In this document: positions 20,660 to 31,102 of the stretch, one piece after another | How the letters are laid out: every line of letters begins with the position of its first letter | Position numbering within the stretch: the stretch's first letter is position 1 | Source: Rhizophlyctis rosea | Lineage: Eukaryota; Chytridiomycota; Chytridiomycetes; Rhizophlyctidales; Rhizophlyctidaceae | Direction: 5' to 3' | Length of the DNA: 64,000 nucleotides | Assembly: GCA_027596075.1 (NCBI GenBank) | Contig: JADGJC010000129.1 | Location: 1 to 64,000, forward strand | Program-made: the position numbers and the translations under genes | The notes under the pieces: generated by a model | The model's input: only the letters and a program-made list of their open reading frames with translations | Databases searched by the model: none | What the model was told of the DNA's origin: nothing

Positions 20660-22232
20660 TCAACATCCGCCCATCCTAACGACGAGATGAACAGTGCACT
20701 CATCCTCAATCAAGTACTGCCCAAGAGTACGAGGATCTTCCAACTGACGCCCTGCAAAGATCATCCGCTGCTGACAGCAGGGAACACCGGTCTCATTTTG
20801 CACAAGATGCTTGAGGGCCCAGACGGTGTGTTTGGATGTCACGGAGAAGGAGACGGTCTTGCCGTTTAGCGTTCTGACGTGTATGCGCATGCGGGGCAGT
20901 TTGGTGGGTATTTGGGTGGAGTGGGTTGATGGATCCTCTGTTTTGACTCGCTTTTGGAGGTGATGGGTTTGAGGGGTCTGAGTGATAGAGGAGTGGTGGT
21001 TGGAGACTGTTGAGGAACGTTTCTCCGCGATGTTTTGCATTGAATAGATGTCAATGAATGGGGGGACATACGTCAGGACTGTCAAATTTGGGAGTGGCTT
21101 CCAACCATTTAGCAACGCAGTGGCGGTGGAAGGCGTGCTGTGAATGTTTAACAATTAACGGCCAATGAGTGTTTTTCTCCGGAATCAGGGAAAAATAATG
21201 ACAATATAGCAATAGGCATGACTTTTCAAGTTAACATCACGCACATCATGATATTCCCCGAGAATGTTACAATCTTCGGCGCCGTGTTTGCATTCTGGGC
21301 CTGCATGTAGGGATAAGGAATTGGTGAGTGATGTGCAACATGTCGATGCCTCAAGAAAAGGAAGACCTACAGGACACTACTAGTAAATGGCCACAAAGAA
21401 GGCAGTCGCTGTCAGAGGTGATTTTCATGTTTTCGCGGTCTTCCGTCGGATCTACTCGAGCCATTGAGAGACTGAAAGAAGTGATGATCAAGGGTAAAGT
21501 GATTGTTAGCATTTCTGCGCTGATTTTCCGGGGACTGGTAGCATGAACCTTACCATGGACAAAGATTATCGGCATTCCAACACGTTCGTCATCTGGCACG
21601 GTGGCCGGCCGGTAAAACACTCGTTGTATCCCTTCGTTTGGAACATCTATCCATCTCTCCTCAACTCCCAAATCCTTCAAAGCAATAGTCGCCAACCATT
21701 GCACGAACCAAACGCACACGTAGTACACCGCCGGTCGATGCGCAACGCGCAATGAATCCAAGGAGGGACGAATGCAAACCGCCTTCGAACCACCTTCGTA
21801 CTTCCGCTTCACAGTCTGCTCAGGAACCACAGCTGTCTTCACCCCACCCATAGCCCAAATATCCGTAGGCGGCTTCTTTTTAAAGTACAACTCATACGCA
21901 TTCAGCGTCATTTTCCTCCTCTTATCCCTCGCCACCTCATCGTCACCTCCATCAGGATCATGATGAATTTTCATACCAATGCAACTGAACATTGCATCAT
22001 ATGCGCGGGTGTCAAGAATATGGTTGTGCCAGCACTCGTTGATCAGTGGGGAGGGAGAGAGGAACTTTGCGTCTGTGTCGTTGAGTTGGATTTTTACGGC
22101 CAGGAACCGTTTGTATTCGGTTACGAGACGGGCTGCTGCGCGTGGTTCGAGGCGCTTGAGGCGGTTTTGGAGGGAGGTTAGGTCCATGTTTAGGATGGAG
22201 TGGACCTTTTGGGTGATATTTTCGTCGCTCAT
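20660..22232 (-). CDS. WHxHILDT domain - partial RING - ubiquitin protein, paralogue B
   Basis: 399 residues from exons 21554-22232, 21371-21451, 21245-21300, 21072-21137 and 20660-20977. Exon 2 is 81 bp in both paralogues and all phases agree, which supports the model. N-terminal domain: [20 protein letters not shown], then [19 protein letters not shown], then PPTDIW (about 15-126), followed by about 100 residues absent from A. The RING-like region from residue 243 has CLLC, C-PE-C, HAFHRHC and the WL typical of RING-H2, but I find no final C-x2-C. The C-terminal 76 residues (324-399) align without gaps to ubiquitin: [15 protein letters not shown], then [17 protein letters not shown], then [11 protein letters not shown]. 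Leu8, Ile44, His68 and Val70 are kept, as are Lys11 and Lys27. Lys6, 29, 33, 48 and 63 are R, L, E, R and D. The end is Gly-Gly-Cys. The acceptor before the last exon is the least certain junction. Confidence 0.77.
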
Positions 22233-22439
22233 AGTTGTGATTTTGCGGATGGGTTTGTAGATTGTGGTGGGGGAGAGTGGAACGTGGATGTTGGGGTTGA
22301 GATGACTGCGGACTGCGCCTCATTTGGCAAGTCTGAACTTTCGGACAAAGTTGTCTCCATGTGCTCTTCTTCCGTCCACTTTTTTCCAGACGCCGCAGTT
22401 TACAACTGTCAGGCAACCCTTTGGGGCAGACTCTGCGAA
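22233..22439. promoter_or_regulatory. Divergent promoter, paralogue B / RCC1 gene
   Basis: 207 bp between the start codons of paralogue B (-) and the RCC1-repeat gene (+). No named motif is seen. Confidence 0.4.
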
Positions 22440-23877
22440 ATGTCACATCACGCCCTTTTATCATTCGGCTTCAACGGTCACAACCAATCCCACGTGCCCA
22501 AAAGTCAATCAGATGGAAAACAAGTAGGAATCGCCGCCCCAACAGCCTCCATACTCCTCCGCACCACTCACCCCAATCAAATTTTGGGCGTGTCTGCAAC
22601 CTGGGCCACTTCCTTCGCATGGACGACTGAGAATAGGATATACCTCTGGGGCTGGATTGCGCCTTACCGATATGCGTTGCAGGATGAGTCTTATCGGCAG
22701 AAACGACGTGAGGGAGAGACTGGTGGAGCAGAAGATGAAGACCACTCGGAGAAGGAGGTTGGGGAAGGTTACATCCAACTGTCTTCTGACATTCTCGGAG
22801 ACGGTGGACGCATCATCCAAGTCATTGCATATTCTCCACCATTAGAATCCACTCCTCCGTCAACCCCACCAGCCTCATATCCAATCTATATCCTTACAAG
22901 TACAGGACTGTGGACGTTGACACCCTCTCCGCTTCCTTCAAATTCCACACCAGGTCCGACCAGTGGCAACACCCTGAAACGAAAACGCGATTCATCCAAA
23001 CTTCCCAAACCAACACCAACATATACCCCCATAATAAGATCCACAACACTCAAATCCATCTCCCTGACCAAATCCCATATCCTCATCCTGACACAATCCG
23101 AAACATTACACTCTCTTCCCCTCCCGCGTACATCGCAAACCACACTCCCAGACCCCCCATCCATAACACCAATCTTCACACACATCTCGACCTCCCCTTC
23201 CCACGCCCTGCTTTTGGTGGAGAGCGGTGCTGTCCACTCATATGCAGATGGTCCGGTGGGAGGATTGTACGGGCAGTTGGGGCATGGAGTTATGGGTGAT
23301 GATGGAGACGCAGGTGAAGTTGGGAGAAATGATCATAGCAGTAGTAGTTCAACACCGAGGATCAAAATCATAGAGGCACTCCATGGTCTTACGTCCGTTG
23401 GTGTTTCTGCTGGAGGATGGCATTCAGCTGTGGTTACGATAGATGGTGATGTGTACACTTTGTGAGTTCCTCCTTCATGGCTTGATGGAATTGTTCCAGC
23501 CACATCTCACATTATTCCATAGCGGTTCAAACACCCACCACCAACTAGGCACCTCACAATCAACAACCAAAAACACCGCTCTACCAACACCTATTGACCT
23601 CCCACCCGATGTAGATATCACGCCTTACACCAGTCATTCCCCTCCGCGGATTTTCATGTCCTCAGGATCACATCATACGCTTTTAGCCACACCTGCTGAG
23701 CTGTTTGCGTGGGGGTGGAATAAGTGGGGGCAGTGTGGAAGTGGAGGGGAAGATGGGGAAGGAGAGTTTGTGAAGGGGTCACGGAGAGTGGATTTACCGG
23801 TGCTTGGGGAAGGGCAGAAGATTGTCGGGGTTTTTGCGGGGTGGTGGCATTCGTTGGTTGTTGTGGAGTATGATTGA
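22440..23877 (+). CDS. RCC1-repeat (beta-propeller) protein
   Basis: Two exons, 22440-23461 and 23523-23877, give 458 residues. RCC1-type repeats are visible as [105 protein letters not shown] and [14 protein letters not shown]. The opening LLSFGFN and the WHS motifs resemble RCCD1-like proteins more than the Ran exchange factor itself. The middle (about 120-260) is Ser/Pro/Thr-rich and interrupts the propeller. Its role is unknown; RCC1 folds serve as interaction platforms and some as guanine-nucleotide exchange factors. The last part of its coding sequence may be overlapped on the other strand by the METTL14 homologue. Confidence 0.85.
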
Positions 23878-25727
23878 TTGGTGCGCAGTCTCTTGACCAT
23901 TTTGATGAATATCAGCAGATTGCATTGCAAGTTTGTGAGGGTGCGCATTGTGTTTTTATTGACAATTTTGGGATTTGCAGAACGTAATGCCGGGACCATC
24001 AACGCCAACCTTTCTTCCCAGCTGGTGGGGACTTGGGACGGAGCATTTCGATTTCTGAGTGGGAGAGGTGTGGTGGTTGAGTGGAGAAGCGTCAGCAGTT
24101 CATCTGATATACCGAAGACTATCAAAACATTACCCGGCACGTTTCCCAACAAATGATCACCGGGCTTCGCGAAATGGGAGGCGTAGACGGATGGATTGAA
24201 GTTGGAAGAGGTGATGGATTGACCGACTGTTAACCAGCCTGGGCGGATGTTGTGGTCCTGCGGGGGTGGGGTGGTTGGGGTGATGAGGTTACGAACTGCC
24301 GATGTGCTCCGTAAGGGGGAAATACGATTGCGGTATTTTCGACGTACCTCACCGAAAAGCTCCAACCTCCGTCTCCCGAGACAGAAATGTTCGATGATGT
24401 AGTAGAGTTCTTCGGGTTTGCGGGTTCCTGAATTGGTGATGTTTAGCGCTTGCAGAGACTATTCGTCTGAATCCAAAAGTGACGAAATAGGGAAATGCGA
24501 AAGGCGAAATGAATACCTCCATCACTCGGCTCCTCAGCAATAATAACATCCGTATCAACATTACAGTGAATGAAATGACTATCAGTACTACGCCGGACGG
24601 TGCCTTTTATACCCATCAAGCAATGTTCTTTTGTGTGTTGCAGGACCGAGCGGGGTGGCAAAACGTTCAAACCCTATCCATCCTTTCTTCATCAGCCTCT
24701 CCCCACAACTCTCAAAAACACCAACAAACATCCCACCTTCCAAGTCTTATTGGTCTTAATCCACGTAATATCCTCACACCTCCTATACCCCCACCTCGCC
24801 AACAGATCCCGCCCTTTATCCAACCCTTCGCCGTCGCCGACCCAAACGAAGACAAAGGAGGGGTTGGCGGCGATGTCTTCGATTTTGAGTGAGGCGATGT
24901 CGTCCCAGGTCCAGAATGGGGGGGTGGAAGGGAGTTTGGGGAAGATGAAGGGGGAGGGGGACCAGTGGCAGTATCTGTGGTGAGGGTGAGGGTGGGGAAG
25001 GGGTGTTATGTGATGTGGGAGGGACGCTACGTACTCTTCAAGAGGAGGATCGATGAGAATGACGTCGAATCGGGTGCCGAGGGAGTGGAGGTTGAATGTT
25101 TTTAGGTCGGCTTTGAAGTACATGGGCGGTGTTGCGCGACGTTTGACGAGGTCGTTTTTGAGGCGGGAGAGGTCCCGAAGTTTTGGGTATCTGATGAGAG
25201 TTTGTGGGTGTGATGAGTAGGGAAGCACTTTTGCAGGGTGTTAGATGGGTTTGAGGACCTACTCTTCGAACCGATCAATGACGGAACTGTCACGGATGTA
25301 GTTTTGAGGTCTGTAGCCGGTGTTGACGCAGTTTTGGGAGTAGTCGTTGCGGACGATGGTGGTTATCTGATTTGTTTGGGCTGAGAACGTTGTGGTACAG
25401 GGAGGCATAATGTTGCTCCTTTATCCTTACCTTTTTCGGCCGCTGAGTCTGTTCGGTATCAGCGTCATTTGGACGGTATGTTGATTGCTCCTTCTCGGAC
25501 CATCTCGGCTGTTAACGACCCCGGAGGAGTATCAGTTGCTCAGACTTTGCAATCACGTATACACCTAAGTGGCATACCGAAATGCTAATCTGCTTGTCAT
25601 AGCCCGCTGATACTGATTCTCCAGTTGAGGTATCGGATGTACGGGTTGAACTCATCAGCTCCCGCTTCCGTTTGCGGGCTCTGATGACATCGTACAGGAA
25701 GTTACGGTCGATTTCTTGGTCGGACAT
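23673..25727 (-). CDS. METTL14/Kar4-type MT-A70 protein
   Basis: Partner subunit of the mRNA N6-adenosine methyltransferase. Eight exons: 25578-25727, 25431-25508, 25263-25366, 25035-25190, 24737-24974, 24517-24673, 24348-24427, and from 24257 leftward. Landmarks in order: [173 protein letters not shown], and [19 protein letters not shown]. The GEGLD motif, LEEY instead of a catalytic DPPW, and the order place it with METTL14, not METTL3. At the position of METTL14's EPPL it has DPPL. The family supports catalysis structurally and binds RNA. The C-terminus is uncertain: the frame runs open to 23673, antisense to the RCC1 gene, and a real stop or intron nearer 24000 is possible. Confidence 0.88.
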
Positions 25728-26781
25728 ACTTGATATGGGAGTGATCAAGGGTGCAGGGAGATGTAGAAGTTTTGATGAAGAAAGCGTCCTGTTTTGACGA
25801 ACAATTCCATATTTTTTTGGAGATGGACTAGTGACTGTGATGAAACATTTGCCAGGGTGTTTTGTACACGCCCCGCGTAGAAATGGTGAGTCATTATGTG
25901 TATGGTATCGATGTGTCGCGGTGGAGCGTCCCACTGTCTCACATTCAATATCGCTTAGCTCGGGTTCTCGTGTCACTCATCTACCACATTAGATTCGACA
26001 GCATCATGATAGTGTTGCGCGAACTTCAGTGCAGCACCTTGCAAGGTGATGATTTTGCATTAGTCCATATAACCATGCCTCCCTGCCCTCCATCAACGTG
26101 GGCTCATCTAATCGTCAACAACAAGGACCTTTGACTAATTCTCATATGAAGAGCAAATATACCGCCTTACAGTACCTAATACCCATGCATTTACCCATTC
26201 ATCAAAGAAAGTAAACAACGCGTCCCACGGGCTTTCAGGGTGGTGTCGGTTGTCAAACCCTCGCGTTTTCGTGTCACTTTCGTGTTGTTTACGTACTGCG
26301 CCACATGGGTGGGCTCCTTTCCATCCCGCATGAAAGGTGGTGTCAAATTGGTGGTCGCGACTTTTGATGGTGGTGTGTCCGACCTCCTCGCTTAGCTTCT
26401 TTGTCTGCGTAGTTTTCCCACGCTCCTTTGTTGCGAGAGACAACCGCATCTTACATACAAACATCAGCATAACTGCAGCACGCTCAGACGACGCAGTCAA
26501 GCTCAGTAAACAACTGATCAGTCACACACCCCCGTAGTTCCCACTCAGCCAGCGCAGAACGAATTCGACTCAAGTCCACCGCCCGTACGCAGTTTTATTA
26601 GACTTCATAAACTTTTGACATTGGTAAGGAGATATTCGCAACCAGCTTACAGGACCGTGCGAAACGTCAATTACTACTGGGCGGTTTTTTTCTACTCCCT
26701 GTTCTTCTCTCGCTCACGCTTTCCCACAGCGTCGTTACCAGCCCCACAGCCTATCTCACTCGCTGGAGCCGGGAAGCAGTC
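25728..26781. promoter_or_regulatory. Divergent upstream region
   Basis: About 1 kb between METTL14-like (-) and the coiled-coil gene (+). It holds no ORF I would call. The 130 bp before the coiled-coil gene are pyrimidine-rich, as in many fungal core promoters. Confidence 0.4.
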
Positions 26782-29700
26782 ATGACGAGTGACCCGGATG
26801 GTGAGGTTCAGGATGGTGTGGTTTCTTATGAAGCACAATCCGATGGCTCAAACGCGAGCAGTCAAGTACGTGTTTCTCCTCAAAATATGTACCAGTAATA
26901 TTGTTTACAATTGACGATTTTCGATCTGGCTCACAGAAAAGGCGGCTTTTCCAGAAATCACAGGACCTCGTACATGGGTCCATCCTCATTACAGACGTCA
27001 TGCCGCTGATTGACCAGCTCGAAGATTCTGAACAAGCCCAGATTCTTTCACCCGGAGCACGGAACGAGCTGCAGCAAATAGTCGCGCAGATTGCGGACCA
27101 GAATCCGGATGTAGCGCTAAGCGTGGACGAGTTTTGGGACATGATTGCCAAAGCGCAGCCCAGATATAAGGGAATGTCTCCTGCACGAAGACGTTCGGCG
27201 CAGTCACCTCTACACGCACGACATGCTGTCACACCCAACAGCAGCTTCATCCCCATCGCCTCCCGCCTTCACTCGACATTGCGTAGACAATCAGGGGAGG
27301 GCATGATGGCGATGGAGCAACGACCGTCGAGCTACGGAGCAGGGGGCCTCGTTTTGGAACATGACATGCCGTCCTTTTCCAGCAACACCTCCGGAGGCGA
27401 CCTGTTCTTCACACCTCCCACGAAGATGGATGACATCAATACTTTTAGATATTCTGGCAGGGAATCACCAAAGTTTGGAATATACGGGGAGCAGATGATT
27501 TTGAACACAGACCGGAGTTGGAGCCCTAGGAGCCCCAGGAGCCCCAGGAGCAGTTTGGATGGGAGCAGTTCCACTGACTCGTCATCGCCACGTAAAGCTT
27601 TGTTCAATCGTGATGAGCATGCGTTCGAAGCGATCGGTGGTGCATCTGAAACGGAGGAGGAAGAAGAGGTATAACTGACGTCTGACGAAACTCATGTGGT
27701 CCTTGATACTGACGCGTCGACGTTCAGGCTGTACGGCAGGACCGTGCGCAATGGAAGAAGAAGTGCGCGGACTTGGCACGGCGGCTGAAGGAAACGGAGA
27801 AACATCACAAGCAAGCGGACGATCGAGTACACGAGTTGGAACATAAGTTGAGTGAGGTGCAACAGGAACTCTTCGCGAAGAAGAAGGAGAGTTTGGATAT
27901 GAAGGGACGAAATGACGGGTTGATGACGCAGATTGAGACGGTAAGAGCGTTTGCCACTAGTGGGTTATTCGGGTCTCTTGTTGATTGAGCTACTCCATAG
28001 TTGGAGGCCACTGTCATGTCTCTCAAGGAACAGCTGACTGCAACCAAGGCAGCATGCGCGGATCTGAGAACACAGCTTGATAATTACAAGGGTAAGCCAG
28101 TGGTAGGCACCCAGCAGCGCCCACACGGAACACTGACGCACTATCAACAGAGCGTACCGATAACTTGAGAGATGCTGGCCGGAAGAAGGAATTCGATTTG
28201 CGAGAGATGACTGACAAATATGAGGAGCTTGACGAAGCTTTCAAACAGGTACAGGGATCAATGCAAATAGGCCTTCGCAATAAATTACCTGACTTCGCTG
28301 CAGACCTTGGAAGACAAAAATCGATTGGAGTTGGAATTAGGAAGCCTTGAAGACGAAATGGATGCCTCGAATGGGGCGATGGATTCACTCAAGACGGAAA
28401 ACGCCGATTTGCGAGAGACGATTGAGACTCTGAGGGTGACTATTGAAGGTCTTGAGAGGCAGTCTGCCCCGAGCAAGTTAGTATACTGGTGAATTTTTGG
28501 ATTGAAATGTATTTCTACGATTGCTCATTGTGTCTTTCCAGCATTGCCTTCAGAACACCCGGACCGAAGGGACAGTTCAAGGTAAGAACCGGACTTTGTT
28601 GTACATGGTGCAAGCAGTTATGATTGGACTGATGAGTATTCTTAGAGTTTGAAGAATGAGCTGAGCTCAGCGAACGGTCCGAATTACTCATACGGTCCGG
28701 ATGACTCGGTAAGGCCATTCACATGCATACCGTATCGCAAATATCTAACATTCGCTCGGCTATGTGTAGGATTCGGATGAAAGATTCGTCCAAATGCAAC
28801 GAACTACCAGCTTCTCCGAGCAAGCATACAACATCGACGTCCCATGGGTCAAACCTTCATCATCAGATGCATCCGTCCAAGTGCAACCAGATACCCTTTC
28901 CCTATACACACAGACTGCTCGCCTTTCCCTATCATCAAGTAAATCACAAACGGACATGGGGCCACCTGGATTGGTGGAGGCTGGGGCGTCTGTTGCGGTA
29001 GGGCAAGCGATGTCGACACAGACGGATGAGACGGCACTGCATTGGGCGCAGGAACTTGCTGCTGCGTCTGCATTGCGGATAAAGTGCGAGGAGCTGGAGA
29101 GAACGTTGGAGGAGCGGGATCGGCAAGGTGATTGTTTGTTGTGACATTACATGATGTGAACCGCGTCTGACGGGAGGTTTTGCAGCGTACGAGATGGAAG
29201 ACGCCGTAGAAGCAGCCGTCTCGCTTCAATCACAAAACGTACGTCTTGAGTTGTTTGGTGTTTGTGAAAAATCACATAGCTCATCGTAAAATTCACAGGA
29301 ACTACTTCGAGAACAAATCCTAGAAGTCCAACGGCAAGTGATGGAAACCCGGAATGTCTTGAACGCCCGAAAACACTACGATAAGGAGTTGGAACGATGG
29401 ATTGAAGACTTGAAGAAGGATGTTCGGACAACTGAGTACGCTGTGCGGGAATCGCATTCATGTAGGACACATCTCTTTTCATGCAAATTTGTCCGAATGG
29501 GTTGGGATTAACGCGTCTGGCATATGTAAATCTGGTCATCAGCGATTGACAAGGAGTCCAATCAGCAAGCAAAGTTGCGGGAACGTATCATGGAGCTTGA
29601 GAATGCGATTGCTAGTCAGAAGGATGCGGTTCTTGAAGCATTGCCTGTGACGATGCCAGCAAAGGTGGATACAGCTTCTGTTAGTGTGCAAACAGTAAGT

Positions 29701-30160
29701 ACAATATGCAAGACGCGGAGTTCGAGCGAGGTAGCCTAAAATGTGTTGGTGGCTGTTGCTGCATCAGGACGATTCCATGACCTTATACGAACTTCCCACC
29801 ATCAACACCGATCTCGACTGGGACGGTAAGTCAATCCATACCCTACTTCTCCACACATCTCCCAGCATATTGAACCCAAACCTAAACAGGTCGCGCCCTC
29901 CCCTTCACAGACGAAGACCCTGTCTTCGAACCTGCCTCCCCAACCCCCATCGCGAAACGCCAAATCTCAACCTACTCCACTATCAAACGACGACTGTCCC
30001 GGCTATGTTTGTACTCCATCTTTGCGCTAGGTGGAGCGGCGGTGGCGTTGGGGCAGTATGATGGGTCGGATGGGGATGTGCAGCCCATGGAGCAGATTTT
30101 TACGTGGTTGGATGGGAAGTGGGCCGGGGATGGGAGGCGGTTGGCGTATCCTATTTGAGA
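26782..30160 (+). CDS. Tail-anchored coiled-coil protein, KASH-like layout
   Basis: Many short exons; the first two start at 26782 and 26937. The N-terminal region has an EF-hand/calmodulin-like helical stretch (DLVHGSILITDVMPLIDQLE, ELQQIVAQIADQNPDVALSV, DEFWDMIAKAQPRYKG), then a Ser/Pro-rich segment with SPRSPRSPRSS. Next come several hundred residues of heptad-type coiled coil (for example CADLARRLKETEKHHKQADD, LEHKLSEVQQELFAKKKES, YEELDEAFKQ, LRETIETLRVTIEGLERQ, ELLREQILEVQRQVM). Near the end, after KRRLSRL, a single hydrophobic helix CLYSIFALGGAAVALGQY is followed by about 38 residues ending GDGRRLAYPI. An EF-like head, a long coiled coil, one C-terminal membrane helix and a short lumenal tail is the layout of KASH proteins such as KASH5 and the Kms proteins, which tether motors to nuclei. 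This is architecture only: no sequence signature proves the family, and a Golgi or ER tether is the alternative. Confidence 0.7.
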
Positions 30161-31102
30161 TGGGGGTTGGGGAGGTTTGGGTGGGACGACTAGTATAGTA
30201 TAGTGTGTTTGTCGTTTCATGTTGGTTAGCGTACTGTTCACGTATGGGGAGGTTACGCATTGTACAGAATAATTTGGGCCGTTATTTTAACACATGGTAA
30301 TTTGGCGTAATGTAAAGAGCTGTGCTCTTCTGAATGGGGTTCTCTATGGTGGTAAATTATCTCATTGATGTTATTGGAAGCTATTTCCTGCCTTGTAAAT
30401 AGACCTCGTTATATTATCTTCCTAGTTCACTTGTTGTTGTGTTTACTGACAGCGTTTTCATCCCCATCTCAAAGACTTTGTCCGAACAAGCACGTGATAC
30501 CGATATTGCTTACTCAGCATTCGGCATATGGACAGCAGCTAAGCCCCCTCTCATGGAGGATTTCCCACCCCTCCTTCTGGCGGTGAGCCTATTGTTGTGC
30601 TGCTTCACCTTACGGAATCAGATTGCCAACCCGACCCCATCGGGTTTCCCACACTCTACTGCCCGCTATAAAGGTCCTGCTGATACACCCCATCTGTGGT
30701 GAGGACATATATACTGAGACTTGTTTAGGTTGCAGGGTACTCACAGAGCGTCAGGTTCAGCGCACATTGGGATTCATCTTGCTACACCCGGAGCAGAGGA
30801 GGAGTTCAGAAAGATTTCGCGGGCGGCCAAGTCTTGTGGAGATTGCGAGTCAGGGGAGGAAAACCGAGGGCGCAACAAACACCCCACGACGTCCACAAAC
30901 GTACCGCCGCACTTTCAGATCTTGCCAGCTACCCCTCTCCTCCCTCTCCGTCCTGCATCGGTCCCCGCACCACAGCCGACGAGACCCACCGTTCACGCAC
31001 TACTCGGTGTGACAACAGGCTTCTCAATCGCCGCTCTACGTGGACACTTGCACGGGGGCCGACGATTCGAGCTTCCCAGGCGTCGAGTAGTAATACCCCG
31101 AA
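30161..31102. other. Gene-free stretch
   Basis: 3' side of the coiled-coil gene and promoter of SNF5-GATA. Only short ORFs without recognisable domains are present. Confidence 0.45.

Noticed and set aside
20820..20890. Ubiquitin-like end of paralogue B as an independent polyubiquitin gene
   Set aside because: Only one unit is present, the exon continues upstream in frame without its own promoter-like start, and the phases join it to the RING exons.
22012..22464. Minus-strand ORF of 150 codons
   Set aside because: Overlaps the start of paralogue B in another frame. Pro/His/Arg-rich, typical of a frame shadow.
26135..26500. Minus-strand ORF of 121 codons
   Set aside because: In a promoter region with no recognisable domain and no sign of introns that would extend it.
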